Positions 1 to 13,356 of a stretch of DNA of 64,000 nt are shown piece by piece. This DNA is from Sphingomonas sp. PR090111-T3T-6A (GTDB lineage: Bacteria; Pseudomonadota; Alphaproteobacteria; Sphingomonadales; Sphingomonadaceae), in the NCBI RefSeq assembly GCF_000383095.1, contig NZ_AORL01000021.1:992001-1056000 (forward strand). The letters run 5' to 3'. The notes under the pieces were generated by a model, which worked only from the letters and a program-made list of their open reading frames with translations, had not been told where the DNA came from and did no database searches. The position numbers and the translations under genes were made by a program. Numbering within the stretch: the first letter of the stretch is position 1; each line of letters opens with the position of its first letter.

Positions 1-1422
1 GAAGCTCTCCGGATAGACGCCCATCCACAGCACCGCGGCAGCGATCGGCGCCAGCACCAGCCACTCGCGCTTGTCGAGATCAGGCATAGCGGCGGCGTCC
101 GCATTGGTCTGCGGGCCGAAGCAGATGCGGCGGTAGAGGTACAGCATGTAGGCCGCGCCCGTGATGATGCCCGTCACCGCGATGAAGGCCGCCCAGGACG
201 AGATCTCATAGGTGCCCATCATCGACAGGAACTCGCCGGGGAAGTTGGAGAGGCCCGGCAGGCCCACCGACGCCATGGTGAAGAACAGGAAGAAGGTGGC
301 GTAAGCCGGCATGTTGGTGGCGACGCCGCCGTAACGCGCGATCTCGCGGGTGTGCAGGCGGTCATAGACGACACCCACGCACAGGAAGAGCGCGCTCGAC
401 ACGAGGCCATGGCCCAGCATCACCATCAACGCACCCTCGACGCCCTGCCGGTTGAAGGCGAACAGGCCGAAGGTGACAAGTGCCATGTGAGCGACCGACG
501 AGTAAGCGATCAGCTTCTTCATGTCCTTCTGCACCAGCGCGACGAGCGAGGTGTAGACGGTCGCGATCATCGACAGCGCGAAGATCAGCCACATGTAATG
601 GGCCGACGCCTCCGGGAACATCGGCAGCGAGAAGCGGATGAAGCCATAGCCCGCGAGCTTCAGCATCACGCCGGCCAGGATGACCGAACCCGCCGTCGGC
701 GCCTCGACGTGCGCGTCGGGAAGCCAGGTGTGGACCGGCCACATCGGCATCTTGACCGCGAAGGAGGCGAAGAAGGCGAGGAACAGCCAGAGCTGCGCCT
801 GCGACGAGAAGTTGAACGCCATCAGCGATGGGATGAAGGTCGTGCCCGCCGTCTGCGCCATGTAGAGCATGGCGATCAGCATCAGCACCGAGCCGAGCAG
901 CGTGTAGAGGAAGAATTTGTAGCTCGCGTAGATCCGACGCGCGCCGCCCCAGATGCCGATGATCATGTACATCGGGATCAGGCCGCCCTCGAACATGATG
1001 TAGAACAGGAACAGATCCTGCGCCACGAACACGCCGAGCATCAGCAGCTCGGTGAGGAGGAACACGGCCATATATTCGGGCACGCGCTTCGTGATCGAGG
1101 TCCACGAGGCGAGAATGCAGAGCGGAACCAGGAAGACGGTGAGCATGATCAGCATCAGCGCGATGCCGTCGATGCCAAGCGCCCAGGAGAAGCGGCCGAA
1201 GATGTCCGCCCGCTCAATGAACTGCCAGCGCGCGCCACCGATCTCATAATTGGCCCACAGCGCAATGCCGAGGCCAAGCTCGATGAGGCTCGCGGCCAGC
1301 GCGGTAACGCGGGCGCTCCGCGCCTTGGCCTCGCCCTCGCCGGGCGCGAACAGGCACCAGAGCGCCGCAACGAGCGGCACCGCCAGCATGATCGACAGGA
1401 TTGGGAAACCGAGCTGATTCAT
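1..1422 (-). CDS. nuoM: NADH-quinone oxidoreductase subunit M (3' end cut by window)
   Basis: This is an antiporter-like proton-pumping membrane subunit of respiratory complex I in the inner membrane. Reading leftward from the ATG at 1420-1422 gives a hydrophobic multi-helix protein, open to the window edge, with 474 codons visible. The family is usually about 500-520 residues, so only the last few tens are missing; the visible end (AVLWMGVYPESF) matches the usual NuoM C-terminal region. It follows nuoL in the operon after a 93-bp spacer containing a hairpin repeat, the largest gap within the nuo cluster. nuoN would be expected just outside the window. Confidence 0.93.
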   Translation of the reverse strand, partial: MNQLGFPILSIMLAVPLVAALWCLFAPGEGEAKARSARVTALAASLIELGLGIALWANYEIGGARWQFIERADIFGRFSWALGIDGIALMLIMLTVFLVPLCILASWTSITKRVPEYMAVFLLTELLMLGVFVAQDLFLFYIMFEGGLIPMYMIIGIWGGARRIYASYKFFLYTLLGSVLMLIAMLYMAQTAGTTFIPSLMAFNFSSQAQLWLFLAFFASFAVKMPMWPVHTWLPDAHVEAPTAGSVILAGVMLKLAGYGFIRFSLPMFPEASAHYMWLIFALSMIATVYTSLVALVQKDMKKLIAYSSVAHMALVTFGLFAFNRQGVEGALMVMLGHGLVSSALFLCVGVVYDRLHTREIARYGGVATNMPAYATFFLFFTMASVGLPGLSNFPGEFLSMMGTYEISSWAAFIAVTGIITGAAYMLYLYRRICFGPQTNADAAAMPDLDKREWLVLAPIAAAVLWMGVYPESF

Positions 1423-1435
1423 TGTGTTATCGTTC

Positions 1436-1451
1436 CCCGGCGGAAGCCGGG
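1436..1451. repeat. REP-like hairpin between nuoL and nuoM
   Basis: CCCGGC and GCCGGG arms flank a GGAA loop, inside a cgttccccgg...gggacccagg context. That context looks like the short palindromic intergenic repeats common in sphingomonad genomes. It lies in the 93-bp nuoL-nuoM spacer, so it may be transcribed and fold in the polycistronic mRNA. Assignment to a repeat family is from memory of its appearance and was not checked by a search. Confidence 0.45.
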
Positions 1452-1515
1452 ACCCAGGTCCGGCGGTTGAACTCGATCCCGGCCAGCGCCGGACGTGCGG
1501 AGAAGGAAGCGGCGC

Positions 1516-3582
<2,067 letters not shown>

Positions 3583-3589
3583 GGCCGGT

Positions 3590-3895
3590 TCAGCCCTTCA
3601 TCCGATTGATGTCATCGACCGCGATGGTGCCGCGGCCACGGAAATAGATCACGAGGATGGCAAGCCCGATGGCCGCCTCGCCCGCCGCGACCGTCAGCAC
3701 GAACATCGCGAAGATCTGGCCGACCAGGTCGTGCAGGAAGGCCGAGAAGGCCACCAGATTGATGTTCACGCTGAGCAGGATCAGCTCGATCGCCATCAGG
3801 AGGATGATGACATTCTTCCGGTTGAGGAAGATGCCGAGCACGCCCATGACGAAGAGGGTCGCCGAAACGACGAGATAATGCTGGAGACCGATCAC
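3590..3895 (-). CDS. nuoK: NADH-quinone oxidoreductase subunit K
   Basis: This small 101-residue, three-helix membrane subunit of complex I corresponds to ND4L. The conserved glutamates lie in [17 protein letters not shown] and in the third-helix block [14 protein letters not shown]. Its start codon overlaps the nuoJ stop (ATGA), so translation is probably coupled. Length and motif order are normal for the family. Confidence 0.97.
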   Translation of the reverse strand: MIGLQHYLVVSATLFVMGVLGIFLNRKNVIILLMAIELILLSVNINLVAFSAFLHDLVGQIFAMFVLTVAAGEAAIGLAILVIYFRGRGTIAVDDINRMKG

Positions 3896-4509
3896 AGCTC
3901 GACTCCCTGGCCGACAGTCGGGTTGGTCATGCGGGTGGCATCTTCCGCCCGGCGCATGGACTGGCGCATGATGTTCTGGCGACGGACGCCGCCGCGCGCA
4001 CGGTGGGTCAGCACGATCGCGCCGATCATCGCGACCAGCAGCACCAGGCCGGCACCCTCGAACACGAACAGATAGCGCGTGTAGAGCAGCGCGCCGAGCG
4101 CCTCGATATTGGGCACCTGATCCGGCGCCGGCGCGACGGCGGTACGGCCGGCGAGCTGGACGGGGCCAGCCTCCCAGACGCCCGCGGCGATCACGATCTC
4201 GGCCAGCAGCGCCGCCGCGATGGCGACCCCGAAGGGCAGATATTTGGAAAGGCCCGCCCGCAGTTCGGCGAAATCGATGTCGAGCATCATCACGACGAAC
4301 AGGAACAGCACGGCGACCGCGCCGACATACACGATGATGAGAAGCATCGCGATGAACTCGGCGCCGACGAGCAGCATCAGCCCCGCCGCGTTGAAGAAGG
4401 CGAGGATGAGCCAGAGCACGGAGTGCACGGGATTGCGCGCGGTGATGGTGAGCGCCGCGGAGGCGATCACCATGACGGCGAACAGATAAAAGGCGATCGT
4501 CTGGATCAC
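3892..4509 (-). CDS. nuoJ: NADH-quinone oxidoreductase subunit J
   Basis: This 205-residue membrane subunit of complex I (ND6 family) has five hydrophobic segments. The conserved region [16 protein letters not shown], which contains the flexible third helix, is clear. The C-terminus is hydrophilic. It sits between nuoI (38-bp gap) and nuoK (4-bp overlap), the standard alphaproteobacterial order. Confidence 0.97.
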   Translation of the reverse strand: MIQTIAFYLFAVMVIASAALTITARNPVHSVLWLILAFFNAAGLMLLVGAEFIAMLLIIVYVGAVAVLFLFVVMMLDIDFAELRAGLSKYLPFGVAIAAALLAEIVIAAGVWEAGPVQLAGRTAVAPAPDQVPNIEALGALLYTRYLFVFEGAGLVLLVAMIGAIVLTHRARGGVRRQNIMRQSMRRAEDATRMTNPTVGQGVEL

Positions 4510-4547
4510 GGCGCTGTGCGAGCCCCTGTCAGATTCGTTGCGAGCGA

Positions 4548-5033
4548 TTAACGGTACGGCGCGTCAGCGGCAAGGTTCGCCGCGATCGCCCGTTCCCAGC
4601 GGTCCCCGTTGTCGAGCAGCTTGGCCTTGTCATAGATCAGCTCCTCGCGGGTCTCGGTGGAATATTCGAAATTCGGCCCCTCGACCACCGCATCGACCGG
4701 GCAGGCTTCCTGGCAGAAGCCGCAGAAGATGCACTTGGTCATGTCGATGTCGTAGCGCGTGGTGCGGCGGCTGCCGTCGTCACGCGGTTCGGCCTCGATG
4801 GTGATGGCCTGCGCCGGGCACACCGCCTCGCACAGCTTGCACGCGATGCAGCGCTCTTCCCCGTTGGGGTAGCGGCGCAGCGCATGTTCGCCGCGGAAGC
4901 GGGGCGACAGCGGGTTCTTCTCGAACGGGTAGTTGATCGTCGCCTTGGGCTTGAAGAAATACTTCAAGGTGAGGGCATGGCCCTTCACGATCTCCCAGAG
5001 CGTGAACGATTTGACGAAGTGCGCGACGCTCAT
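4548..5033 (-). CDS. nuoI: NADH-quinone oxidoreductase subunit I
   Basis: This 161-residue peripheral-arm subunit carries two [4Fe-4S] clusters (N6a and N6b) that pass electrons toward NuoB. Both ferredoxin motifs are visible: [12 protein letters not shown] and [12 protein letters not shown]. The N-terminal amphipathic region ([20 protein letters not shown]) matches the membrane-anchoring helix of the family. It begins 4 bp after the nuoH stop. Confidence 0.98.
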   Translation of the reverse strand: MSVAHFVKSFTLWEIVKGHALTLKYFFKPKATINYPFEKNPLSPRFRGEHALRRYPNGEERCIACKLCEAVCPAQAITIEAEPRDDGSRRTTRYDIDMTKCIFCGFCQEACPVDAVVEGPNFEYSTETREELIYDKAKLLDNGDRWERAIAANLAADAPYR

Positions 5034-5037
5034 CGCA

Positions 5038-6108
5038 TCAGGCTCCGATCGGGTGGAAGCGGGTGAGCATCAGCCACCCGGAGACGAGGAAGACGAACAG
5101 CAGCGACAGCGGCAGGAAGATCTTCCAGCCCAGACGCATCAGCTGATCGTAACGATAGCGGGGCAACGTCGCCTTCACCCACGAGAAGATGAAGAAGAAC
5201 ACGGCCATCTTCAGCAGGATCCAGAACAGGCCCAGCCCGATCGTCGTCCCCGGAATGTGATAGAGGAACGGCAGGTCGAGCGGCGGCAGCCAACCACCCC
5301 AGAACAAAGTCGCGTTGAGCGCGCACATCAGGATGACGTTGGCATATTCGCCGAGCCAGTAGAGCGCGAAGCTCATCGACGAATATTCGGTCTGGTAGCC
5401 GGCGACGAGCTCGCTCTCCGCCTCGGTCAGGTCGAACGGGGTGCGGCTGGTCTCGGCCATGGACGAGATCAGGAACACCACCGCCATCGGGAAGAGCAGC
5501 GGGTTGAAGCCGTTGGCATTGATGATACCGAGGATGGTGCCCTTCTGCGCCAACACGATGGTCTGCATGTTGAAGCTGCCGGCCCACATCACCACCGAGA
5601 TCAGCACGAAGCCGATGGCGACTTCGTAGCTCACCATCTGAGCGGCGGCGCGGATCGCCGAATAGAAGGGATATTTGGAGTTCGACGCCCAACCCGCGAG
5701 GATCACGCCATACACGCCCAGCGACGAGGCCGCGAGAATGTAGAGCAGGCCGACATTGATGTTCGCCAGCACCGAGAAGGAGCTGAACGGGATCACTGCC
5801 CAGGCGATCAGCGCGACGGTGAAGGTGATCACCGGCGCCACGAGGAACAGGGTGCGGTTCGCAGCCGACGGGATGATCGTTTCCTGAAGGAAGACCTTCA
5901 GGCCGTCCGCGAAGGACTGGAGCAGGCCGAAGGGGCCGACCACGTTCGGGCCGCGACGCAGCGCCATCGCCGCCCAGATCTTACGGTCGGCATAGATGAT
6001 CATGGCGACGGCCAGCATCACCGGCAGCGCGATCACCAGAATGTCGATGATCGTGGCGATGAAATAGGCCCAGCCATAGGGCACGACGCCGGTAAACCAG
6101 GAGATCAT
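5038..6108 (-). CDS. nuoH: NADH-quinone oxidoreductase subunit H
   Basis: This 356-residue ND1-type membrane subunit forms part of the quinone-binding chamber at the junction of the two arms of complex I. Characteristic blocks include [30 protein letters not shown] near the N-terminus and the acidic quinone-site loop [19 protein letters not shown] in the middle. About eight hydrophobic helices are present. Its start overlaps the nuoG stop (ATGA). Confidence 0.98.
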   Translation of the reverse strand: MISWFTGVVPYGWAYFIATIIDILVIALPVMLAVAMIIYADRKIWAAMALRRGPNVVGPFGLLQSFADGLKVFLQETIIPSAANRTLFLVAPVITFTVALIAWAVIPFSSFSVLANINVGLLYILAASSLGVYGVILAGWASNSKYPFYSAIRAAAQMVSYEVAIGFVLISVVMWAGSFNMQTIVLAQKGTILGIINANGFNPLLFPMAVVFLISSMAETSRTPFDLTEAESELVAGYQTEYSSMSFALYWLGEYANVILMCALNATLFWGGWLPPLDLPFLYHIPGTTIGLGLFWILLKMAVFFFIFSWVKATLPRYRYDQLMRLGWKIFLPLSLLFVFLVSGWLMLTRFHPIGA

Positions 6109-8096
6109 TCTGCGGCCTCCGCGAAGCTCTCGCCATGGATCAGCTCGGCGGAGCAGCGCTGCATGGTGGGCGACGAGCGGGCAATCGGGTTGGTCAGGTA
6201 GAAGTCGGCGATCGGATAGACGATCGTACCGGAGACGTCACCACCCTTCGGCGCCGGATCGAGCGCGCCGGCGAGGTGGATCCCCTCCTCCGCCAGCGAC
6301 GGATGATCCGCCGCGATCTTCGAGCGGAGCTGCGCGAGGCTGTCGAACGGCAGCGTCTTGCCCAGCACGGCCGAGAGCGCGCGCAGGATGGTCCAGTCCT
6401 CGCGCGCGTCGCCGACCGGGAACACCGCCCGCTCGGCCCGCTGCACGCGGCCTTCCATGTTCACCCAGGTGCCCGGCTTCTCGACATAGGTCGCGCCCGG
6501 CAGGATCACGTCGGCGCTGTGCGCGCCGCGATCGCCATGCGTGCCGATGTAGACCTTGAACGCGCCGCCGAAGAAACCGGCAAGCTCCGCCTCGTCGACA
6601 CCGAGCGAGAAGATCACCTTGGGCGCCGCTTCCACGACGGCGGCGAAACCGCCCTCGACGGTGAAGCCGACGTCCAGCGCACCCACGCGGCCGGCAGCCG
6701 TGTGGAGCAGGCCGAAGCCCGCACCGAGCGCCGCGGCGGTCTGGCGGGCGGCCGCATAGCCGCCTTCGATCAGGCACGCACCCATGCCGGCGATGACGAG
6801 CACGTCTTCCGCCTTGGTCAGCGCTTCCGGCAGCTCGTTCAGAGCCGAGATATCGGCGCCAAGCCACTGAACCGGATAGGTAAGATCGACTTCGGGGCCG
6901 ACGGCGTAAACCTTCGCGCCCTTCTTGATCGCCTTGCGGATGCGGGTGTTGACCAGCGGCGCTTCCCAGCGCGGGTTGGTGCCCACGAGCAGGATCGCCT
7001 TGGCGTTCTCGACGCCCGCGATGGTCGGGTTGAAGCGATAGGACGCCGGGTTGGCGACGTCATACAGCGCACCATCAACGCGCGCTTCATGCAGCGACGA
7101 GCCATAGGCCTTGAGCAGTGCCTTCAGCGCATAGACGCTCTCGACCTCGGCGAGATCGCCGGCGAGGCCCGCAATCTGGTTGCCGCTGACGCCCCGCATC
7201 GCGTTGGCGATGGCGGCGAACGCCTCTTCCCAGGTCGCTGCCTTCAGCTTGCCGTCGACGCGGACATAGGGCTTGTCGAGACGGTTGCGGACGAGGCCGT
7301 CGACGGCATGGCGCGTCTTGTCCGACGCCCACTCCTCGTTCACGTCCTCGTTGATGCGCGGCAGCGAGCGCAGCACTTGGCGGCCGCGCGCATCGAGACG
7401 CACGTTGGTGCCGACCGCGTCCATCACGTCGATGCCCGGGGTCTTCTTCAGCTCCCACGGACGCGCCTCGAACGCATAGGGCTTCGAGGTGAGCGCGCCG
7501 ACCGGGCAGAGATCGACGACGTTGCCCGAAAGCTCCGACGTGACCGCCTTCTCCAGATAGGAGGTGATCTGCATGTTCTCGCCGCGATAGATCGCGCCGA
7601 TTTCCTCGACGCCGGCGACTTCCTCGGCGAAGCGCACGCAGCGCGTGCACTGGATGCAGCGGGTCATGACCGTCTTGACGATCGGACCCATGTACTTTTC
7701 CGTCACCGCCCGCTTGTTCTCGTCGAAGCGGCTATGGCCCTTGCCATAGGCGACCGACTGGTCCTGCAGGTCGCACTCGCCGCCCTGATCGCAGATCGGG
7801 CAATCGAGCGGGTGATTGATGAGCAGGAACTCCATCACGCCTTCGCGGGCCTTCTTGACCATCGCGCTGTCGGTGCGGACTTCCTGGCCGTCGGCGGCGG
7901 GCAGCGCGCACGAAGCCTGGGGCTTGGGCGGCCCCGGCTTCACCTCGACGAGGCACATGCGGCAATTGCCGGCGATCGACAGGCGCTCATGGTAGCAGAA
8001 GCGCGGGATTTCCTTGCCGGCAGCCTCCGCCGCCTGGAGCACGGTGGCACCGGCGGGGACTTCGACTTCGATCCCATCGACTGTGAGCTTGGGCAT
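6105..8096 (-). CDS. nuoG: NADH-quinone oxidoreductase subunit G
   Basis: This 663-residue iron-sulfur subunit of the NADH-oxidising module has an N-terminal [2Fe-2S] ferredoxin domain with cysteines at about 34, 45 and 48 ([16 protein letters not shown]). A cysteine-rich block [20 protein letters not shown] follows, then a [4Fe-4S] site at [13 protein letters not shown]. The C-terminal two thirds are the molybdopterin-oxidoreductase-like fold that has lost catalytic function in complex I. A 92-residue foreign-looking gene separates it from nuoF, whereas these two genes are usually adjacent. Confidence 0.97.
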   Translation of the reverse strand: MPKLTVDGIEVEVPAGATVLQAAEAAGKEIPRFCYHERLSIAGNCRMCLVEVKPGPPKPQASCALPAADGQEVRTDSAMVKKAREGVMEFLLINHPLDCPICDQGGECDLQDQSVAYGKGHSRFDENKRAVTEKYMGPIVKTVMTRCIQCTRCVRFAEEVAGVEEIGAIYRGENMQITSYLEKAVTSELSGNVVDLCPVGALTSKPYAFEARPWELKKTPGIDVMDAVGTNVRLDARGRQVLRSLPRINEDVNEEWASDKTRHAVDGLVRNRLDKPYVRVDGKLKAATWEEAFAAIANAMRGVSGNQIAGLAGDLAEVESVYALKALLKAYGSSLHEARVDGALYDVANPASYRFNPTIAGVENAKAILLVGTNPRWEAPLVNTRIRKAIKKGAKVYAVGPEVDLTYPVQWLGADISALNELPEALTKAEDVLVIAGMGACLIEGGYAAARQTAAALGAGFGLLHTAAGRVGALDVGFTVEGGFAAVVEAAPKVIFSLGVDEAELAGFFGGAFKVYIGTHGDRGAHSADVILPGATYVEKPGTWVNMEGRVQRAERAVFPVGDAREDWTILRALSAVLGKTLPFDSLAQLRSKIAADHPSLAEEGIHLAGALDPAPKGGDVSGTIVYPIADFYLTNPIARSSPTMQRCSAELIHGESFAEAAE

Positions 8097-8374
8097 TACT
8101 GGACCACCTCAATGCCGTCAGAGCTGTAAAGCCCATTCACACGGCGTCGTTTTCCATCAAACTCCATGATCTCGCTTTGCATTTGGATCATGTAGCCCTT
8201 GTTCGCGTATTGATGGACCTCCTCAAGGGAGGAGCACGAAACCTCCGCAGATACGACGTTCGGCCCCTTCGAAACCTTGTATTGGCCATTCTTCCTATAA
8301 GCCGCCAAACGAACGCGAACCCGCTCTCCCGAACGGCGCACGCACTCGTGATCCTTTTCGATCGCCCTAATCAT
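8096..8374 (-). CDS. hypothetical protein inserted between nuoF and nuoG
   Basis: A 92-residue basic soluble protein starting [18 protein letters not shown] do not recognise its family. Its start overlaps the nuoF stop (8371-8374) and its stop shares one base with the nuoG start, so it is fitted into the operon as a translated cistron. Base composition is visibly lower in GC (about half by eye) than the roughly 65% neighbours, and codon use differs, which suggests acquisition by transfer. There is no signal peptide, membrane segment or cysteine motif. It is unlikely to be a chance reading frame because both junctions overlap its neighbours in the manner of the rest of the operon. Confidence 0.7.
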   Translation of the reverse strand: MIRAIEKDHECVRRSGERVRVRLAAYRKNGQYKVSKGPNVVSAEVSCSSLEEVHQYANKGYMIQMQSEIMEFDGKRRRVNGLYSSDGIEVVQ

Positions 8375-9672
8375 TCCGCCGCCACCGCAACGGGAGCCTC
8401 GCCACGCTTGGCGGCGATGCGGCGCTCGAGTTCGGGGCGGAAGTGACGGATCAGGCCCTGGATCGGCCACGCCGCCGCGTCGCCGAGCGCGCAGATGGTG
8501 TGGCCTTCGACCTGCTTGGTCACTTCCTGGAGCATGTCGATCTCGGAGACGTCGGCATTGCCTTCGCGCAGACGCTCCATGACGCGCCACATCCAGCCCG
8601 TGCCCTCGCGACACGGCGTGCACTGGCCGCAGCTCTCATGCTTGTAGAAGTAGCTGATCCGGCTGATCGCGCGGACGATGTCGGTGGACTTGTCCATGAC
8701 GATCACGGCCGCCGTGCCGAGGCCCGAGCCCAGCGCGCGGAGGCCGTCGAAGTCCATCGGCGCGTCCATGATCTCGGCGGCCGGCACCAGCGGCACCGAC
8801 GAACCACCCGGGATCACGGCGAGCAGGTTATCCCAGCCGCCACGGATGCCGCCGCAATGCTTCTCGATCAGCTCGCGGAAGGGGATGCTCATCGCCTCCT
8901 CGACCACGCACGGCTTGTTCACATGGCCGCTGATCTGGAAGAGCTTGGTGCCCTTGTTGTTCTCGCGCCCGAAGGACGAGAACCACGCCGCGCCACGGCG
9001 CAGGATGGTCGGCGCAACCGCGATCGACTCGACGTTGTTCACGGTCGTCGGGCAGCCATAGAGGCCCGCGCCGGCCGGGAACGGCGGCTTCAGGCGGGGC
9101 TGGCCCTTCTTGCCTTCGAGGCTCTCCAGCATCGCGGTCTCTTCGCCGCAGATGTAGGCGCCCGCGCCGCGATGCACGAAGACGTCGAAGTCATAGCCCG
9201 AACCGCAGGCGTTCTTGCCGATCAGGCCCTTGTCATAGGCCTCTTCCACCGCCGCGAAGAGAACCTTCGCCTCGATGATATATTCGCCGCGGATGTAGAT
9301 GTACGCCGCACGCGCCCGCATCGCGAAGCCGGCGATCAGCGCGCCTTCGATCAGCTTGTGCGGATCGTGGCGGATGATCTCGCGGTCCTTGCACGAACCG
9401 GGCTCGGACTCGTCGGCGTTGATGACGAGGAAGTTCGGCTTACCGGGCTTGGGTTCCTTGGGCATGAAGCTCCACTTCATGCCGGTCGGGAAGCCCGCGC
9501 CGCCGCGACCGCGCAGACCCGAGTCCTTGATCGTCTGGATGATGTCATCCTGCGCGATCTGCATCAGCGCCTTGGTATTATCCCAGTCGCCACGCTTCAT
9601 CGCGGCATCAAGACGCCAGTCCTGAAAGCCGTACAGGTTCGTGAAGATGCGATCCTTATCCTCAAGCATCAC
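8371..9672 (-). CDS. nuoF: NADH-quinone oxidoreductase subunit F
   Basis: This 433-residue flavoprotein subunit of complex I oxidises NADH and passes electrons to cluster N3. The FMN/NADH-binding block [20 protein letters not shown] is near residue 55. The [4Fe-4S] motif [18 protein letters not shown] is near residue 350. Its start overlaps the nuoE stop by ATGA. Length is normal for the family. Confidence 0.98.
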   Translation of the reverse strand: MMLEDKDRIFTNLYGFQDWRLDAAMKRGDWDNTKALMQIAQDDIIQTIKDSGLRGRGGAGFPTGMKWSFMPKEPKPGKPNFLVINADESEPGSCKDREIIRHDPHKLIEGALIAGFAMRARAAYIYIRGEYIIEAKVLFAAVEEAYDKGLIGKNACGSGYDFDVFVHRGAGAYICGEETAMLESLEGKKGQPRLKPPFPAGAGLYGCPTTVNNVESIAVAPTILRRGAAWFSSFGRENNKGTKLFQISGHVNKPCVVEEAMSIPFRELIEKHCGGIRGGWDNLLAVIPGGSSVPLVPAAEIMDAPMDFDGLRALGSGLGTAAVIVMDKSTDIVRAISRISYFYKHESCGQCTPCREGTGWMWRVMERLREGNADVSEIDMLQEVTKQVEGHTICALGDAAAWPIQGLIRHFRPELERRIAAKRGEAPVAVAAE

Positions 9673-10334
9673 CAGCGATCCCGATAATCATGATTTTCCG
9701 TCACCATCTCGACAAGCGTCGTCGGGCCGCCTTCCGGCGCGCTCACCTGACGATCGATCTGCGGGCCGATCTTCACCGGCTTGCCCTCGGCCAGCGCTTC
9801 CAGCAGCGCGATGGTCGTGTCGTAGGTGAGATCCTCGAAGTTATCGTCGTTGATCTGCACCATCGGCGCGTTCGAGCAGGCGCCGAGGCACTCGACCTCG
9901 GTCAGCGTGAACAGGCCGTCGGGCGTGGTCTTGCCCTTGACGAGGCCCTTGTTCTTGCACGCCGCCAGCACGTCGTCCGATCCGCGCAACATGCACGGCG
10001 TCGTGCCGCACACCTGCACGTGGAAACGGCCGACCGGCGCCATGTTGAACATCGTGTAGAAGGTCGCGACCTCGTACACGCGCATGTAGTGCACGCCGAT
10101 CTCGCGCGCGACGAACTCGATCACCGGGACCGGAAGCCAGCCCTGCGTGTTCGTTTCCTCGCCGACCTGGCGCTGGGCCAGATCGAGGAAGGGGATCGAA
10201 GCCGACTGCTCGCGACCCTTGGGGTAGCGGGCGAGGATCTGCTTCGCCTTCTCGGCATTTTCGGCATTCCAGGTGAAGCCGCCCCAACGCGCGCGCGTCT
10301 CGGCCTCATCGGGGATATGAACAGCGTCAGCCAT
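9669..10334 (-). CDS. nuoE: NADH-quinone oxidoreductase subunit E
   Basis: This 221-residue thioredoxin-fold subunit carries the [2Fe-2S] cluster N1a. Cluster ligands are in [13 protein letters not shown] and [14 protein letters not shown]. The C-terminus extends beyond the core, as is common in alphaproteobacteria. Its ATG shares one base with the nuoD stop (TAATG), indicating coupled translation. Confidence 0.98.
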   Translation of the reverse strand: MADAVHIPDEAETRARWGGFTWNAENAEKAKQILARYPKGREQSASIPFLDLAQRQVGEETNTQGWLPVPVIEFVAREIGVHYMRVYEVATFYTMFNMAPVGRFHVQVCGTTPCMLRGSDDVLAACKNKGLVKGKTTPDGLFTLTEVECLGACSNAPMVQINDDNFEDLTYDTTIALLEALAEGKPVKIGPQIDRQVSAPEGGPTTLVEMVTENHDYRDRW

Positions 10335-11590
10335 TATCGGTCACATTCACCAAAGACGACGTCGATCGCGGAGAGGATCGCCGTCGTGTCGGCCAGCATG
10401 TGGCCCTTCATCATGAAGTCCATCGCCTGCAGGTGGCTGAACGCCGTGGGGCGCAGCTTCACGCGGTACGGCTTGTTGGTGCCGTCCGAGACGAGATAGA
10501 CGCCGAATTCGCCCTTGGGACTCTCGGTCGCGACATAGACTTCGCCCGCCGGGACATGGAAGCCCTCGGTGTAGAGCTTGAAGTGGTGAATGAGCGCTTC
10601 CATCGAGCGCTTCATCTCGCCACGCAGCGGCGGAGCCACCTTGCGGTCGGTCGACGCGATCGGGCCGTCGGGCATCTGCGCGAGGCACTGCTTGATGATC
10701 CGCGCCGACTGGCGGACCTCCTGCACGCGCACCATGAAGCGATCATAGCAATCGCCACGGGTGCCGACCGGAATGTCGAAGTCCATGCGGTCATAGACCT
10801 CATAGGGCTGCGACTTGCGGATGTCCCACGGCACGCCGGCGGCGCGGAGCATCGGGCCGGAGAAGCCCCACGCGATCGCGTCCTCGCGGCTCACCGTGCC
10901 GATGTCGACGTTGCGCTGCTTGAAGATGCGGTTGTCCGCGATCAACGACATGGTGTCGGTGAACAGCTCGTCGAGACGGCCGTCGACCCAGTCGCCAATG
11001 TCGGAGAGCAGCTTCAGCGGCACGTCCTGATGCACGCCGCCCGGCCGGAAATAGGCCATGTGCATACGGGCGCCCGACGCGCGCTCGAAGAAGCCGTAGG
11101 TGTCCTCGCGGATCTCGAACAGCCACAGGTTCGGCGTCATCGCGCCGACGTCCATGATGTGCGAGCCGAGGTTCATCATGTGGTTCGAGATGCGGCTCAG
11201 CTCGGCGAACAGCACGCGCAGATACTGCGCGCGCAGCGGCACCTCGATGCCGAGCAGCTTCTCGACCGCGAGCACATAGCTGTGCTCCATGTTGAGCGGC
11301 GAGCAATAGTCCAGACGGTCCAGATAGGGCACGTTCTGGAGATAGGTGCGCGCCTCCATCAGCTTCTCGGTGCCGCGATGCAGCAGGCCGACGTGCGGAT
11401 CGACGCGCTCGACGATCTCGCCGTCCAGCTCCATCACGAGACGGAGCACGCCGTGCGCCGCCGGATGCTGGGGGCCGAAGTTGATAGTGTAGTTCTTGAT
11501 CTCGACGTCGCCGACGGACGGCTTGTCGTCGCTCGAATAGAGCATGTCGGCCGCGATCTTCGCGTCCTGGATTTCGTGGAGGTCGGCCAT
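10334..11590 (-). CDS. nuoD: NADH-quinone oxidoreductase subunit D
   Basis: This 418-residue 49-kDa-type subunit is related to the large subunit of [NiFe] hydrogenases and lines the quinone pocket with NuoB. It shows the family blocks [22 protein letters not shown] and [14 protein letters not shown] near the N-terminus and ends in DVVFGECDR. It abuts nuoC and nuoE with no spacer. nuoC and nuoD are separate genes here, not fused as in E. coli. Confidence 0.98.
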   Translation of the reverse strand: MADLHEIQDAKIAADMLYSSDDKPSVGDVEIKNYTINFGPQHPAAHGVLRLVMELDGEIVERVDPHVGLLHRGTEKLMEARTYLQNVPYLDRLDYCSPLNMEHSYVLAVEKLLGIEVPLRAQYLRVLFAELSRISNHMMNLGSHIMDVGAMTPNLWLFEIREDTYGFFERASGARMHMAYFRPGGVHQDVPLKLLSDIGDWVDGRLDELFTDTMSLIADNRIFKQRNVDIGTVSREDAIAWGFSGPMLRAAGVPWDIRKSQPYEVYDRMDFDIPVGTRGDCYDRFMVRVQEVRQSARIIKQCLAQMPDGPIASTDRKVAPPLRGEMKRSMEALIHHFKLYTEGFHVPAGEVYVATESPKGEFGVYLVSDGTNKPYRVKLRPTAFSHLQAMDFMMKGHMLADTTAILSAIDVVFGECDR

Positions 11591-12255
11591 CAGCGCTTCA
11601 CCTCATCGGCCTTGGCGGGCGTGGGCGCGCCGGGGGCCTGCGGAGCCTTCTCGTCACCGGGGAGCTGATAGGCAGCGCCTTCCCACGGCGAGAGGAAATC
11701 GAACGAACGGAAATCCTGCGCGAGCTGCACCGGCTCGTAGACCACGCGCTTGGCCTCTTCCGAATAACGCAGCTCGACATAGCCGGTCATCGGGAAGTCC
11801 TTGCGCAGCGGATGGCCGCGGAAGCCGTAGTCGGTGAGGATGCGGCGCAGGTCCGGGTTGCCGTCGAACAGCACACCATACATGTCGTACACTTCGCGCT
11901 CAAGCCAGCCGGCGACCGGCCACAGCACGGTCGCGGACGGAATGGCCTTCACCGCATCGGTGCGGACATGAACATGCAGGCGATGGTTCCGGGTGAGCGA
12001 GAGGAGGCAATACACCGCCTCGAACCGCTCCTCGCCGCGATCCGGATAATCGACGCCGGCGATTTCCATGAGCTGCTGATACTCAAGGCCCGGCGTGTCG
12101 CGCAGTGTGCGCAGCGCGTCCACGGTCGCCTCGCGGCGAACGTGGAGCTGGATCTCGCCGACCTTCTCGACAGCCTCGATGAGGGCATCACCGAGAGCGG
12201 CCTTCGCCTTCTCGATCACGCCCTCGTTGGAGCTGAACTTCGGATAGTTCATCAA
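11590..12255 (-). CDS. nuoC: NADH-quinone oxidoreductase subunit C
   Basis: This 221-residue 30-kDa-type subunit of the peripheral arm contains the family signature ERE(V)YDMYGV followed by [20 protein letters not shown]. The C-terminal tail is rich in proline and alanine. It is a stand-alone gene, 6 bp from nuoB and touching nuoD. Confidence 0.97.
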   Translation of the reverse strand: MMNYPKFSSNEGVIEKAKAALGDALIEAVEKVGEIQLHVRREATVDALRTLRDTPGLEYQQLMEIAGVDYPDRGEERFEAVYCLLSLTRNHRLHVHVRTDAVKAIPSATVLWPVAGWLEREVYDMYGVLFDGNPDLRRILTDYGFRGHPLRKDFPMTGYVELRYSEEAKRVVYEPVQLAQDFRSFDFLSPWEGAAYQLPGDEKAPQAPGAPTPAKADEVKR

Positions 12256-12261
12256 ACTGCC

Positions 12262-12816
12262 TCAGCGCTCGATCGTGCCGACGCGGCGGATCTTCCGCTG
12301 CAACTGCATGATGCCGTAGAGCAGCGCCTCGGCGGTCGGCGGGCAGCCGGGCACGTAGATGTCGACCGGAACGATCCGGTCACACCCGCGCACCACCGAG
12401 TAGCTGTAGTGATAATAGCCGCCGCCGTTGGCGCACGAGCCCATCGAGATGACGTACTTCGGCTCCGACATCTGGTCGTAGACCTTGCGGAGCGCCGGGG
12501 CCATCTTGTTGCAGAGCGTGCCGGCCACGATCATCACGTCCGACTGACGCGGGGACGCGCGGGGCGCGGCGCCAAACCTCTCAAGGTCGTAACGCGGCAT
12601 GTTCACATGGATCATCTCGACCGCGCAGCACGCGAGGCCGAAGGTCATCCACCAGAGCGAGCCGGTGCGGGCCCACTGGAACAGCTCCTCGGTCGAGGTG
12701 ACTAGGAAGCCCTTGTCCTGCACTTCCGCCGACAGATCGTCGAAGAAGGCCTTGTTTGGGGGCGTATGCTCCGGCGCGAACGGCGCCTTCACATCGCGGG
12801 CGACTTCTACTCCCAT
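12262..12816 (-). CDS. nuoB: NADH-quinone oxidoreductase subunit B
   Basis: This subunit carries terminal cluster N2, the electron donor to quinone. Ligands are visible in [27 protein letters not shown] and [13 protein letters not shown] place the start at ATG 12816 ([13 protein letters not shown]), giving 184 residues. A longer upstream frame would run across nuoA and has no conserved sequence. The start lies inside the end of nuoA, a 10-bp overlap. Confidence 0.97.
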   Translation of the reverse strand: MGVEVARDVKAPFAPEHTPPNKAFFDDLSAEVQDKGFLVTSTEELFQWARTGSLWWMTFGLACCAVEMIHVNMPRYDLERFGAAPRASPRQSDVMIVAGTLCNKMAPALRKVYDQMSEPKYVISMGSCANGGGYYHYSYSVVRGCDRIVPVDIYVPGCPPTAEALLYGIMQLQRKIRRVGTIER

Positions 12817-13184
12817 TCCAGCGCCCCCTTCTTCCAGGCGTAAGCAAAGCCGAGGATCAGTTCGGCAAGGAAACCCATCATCGCGAACCAGCCGGTCCAG
12901 CCGATCTCCTTGAGCGACACCGCCCACGGATAAAGGAAGGCGGCTTCGAGATCGAAGACGATGAAGAGAATGGCGACCAGATAGAAACGCACGTCGAACT
13001 GCGCGCGGCTATCTTCAAAGGCCGGGAAGCCGCATTCATACTCAGCGAGCTTATCGGTGGTCGGCTTGTGCGATCCGGTCAGGCGCGACACGACCATCGG
13101 CAGCACCACGAAGGCGGTCGACAGCAACAGGGCCACACCCAGGAACAGCAGGATCGGGAGATATTGGGCGGCGACGGACGCCAT
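12807..13184 (-). CDS. nuoA: NADH-quinone oxidoreductase subunit A (first gene of the nuo operon)
   Basis: A 125-residue, three-helix membrane subunit (ND3 family). The conserved loop [20 protein letters not shown] connects helices one and two and takes part in quinone-site gating. Start ATG is at 13184 ([10 protein letters not shown]). The 172 bp between this start and the next gene at 13357 must hold the operon promoter; I could not pick a confident -35/-10 pair. Confidence 0.97.
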   Translation of the reverse strand: MASVAAQYLPILLFLGVALLLSTAFVVLPMVVSRLTGSHKPTTDKLAEYECGFPAFEDSRAQFDVRFYLVAILFIVFDLEAAFLYPWAVSLKEIGWTGWFAMMGFLAELILGFAYAWKKGALEWE

Positions 13185-13356
13185 GGCTTTCTCCGCAAAC
13201 GGGCGCGCCCGAAGGCGCGACTTCTTGGGGGCGTCTCTAGGCCTGCTGCACCCGCGAGGCAACAGGTCGAGGCCATGAGAATGAATCGCAATAAGAAGGG
13301 GTTGGCCTATGAGGCCGGGTCACCCCCGTGGAGGCGGGGATGACCGCCCGAAAAGA

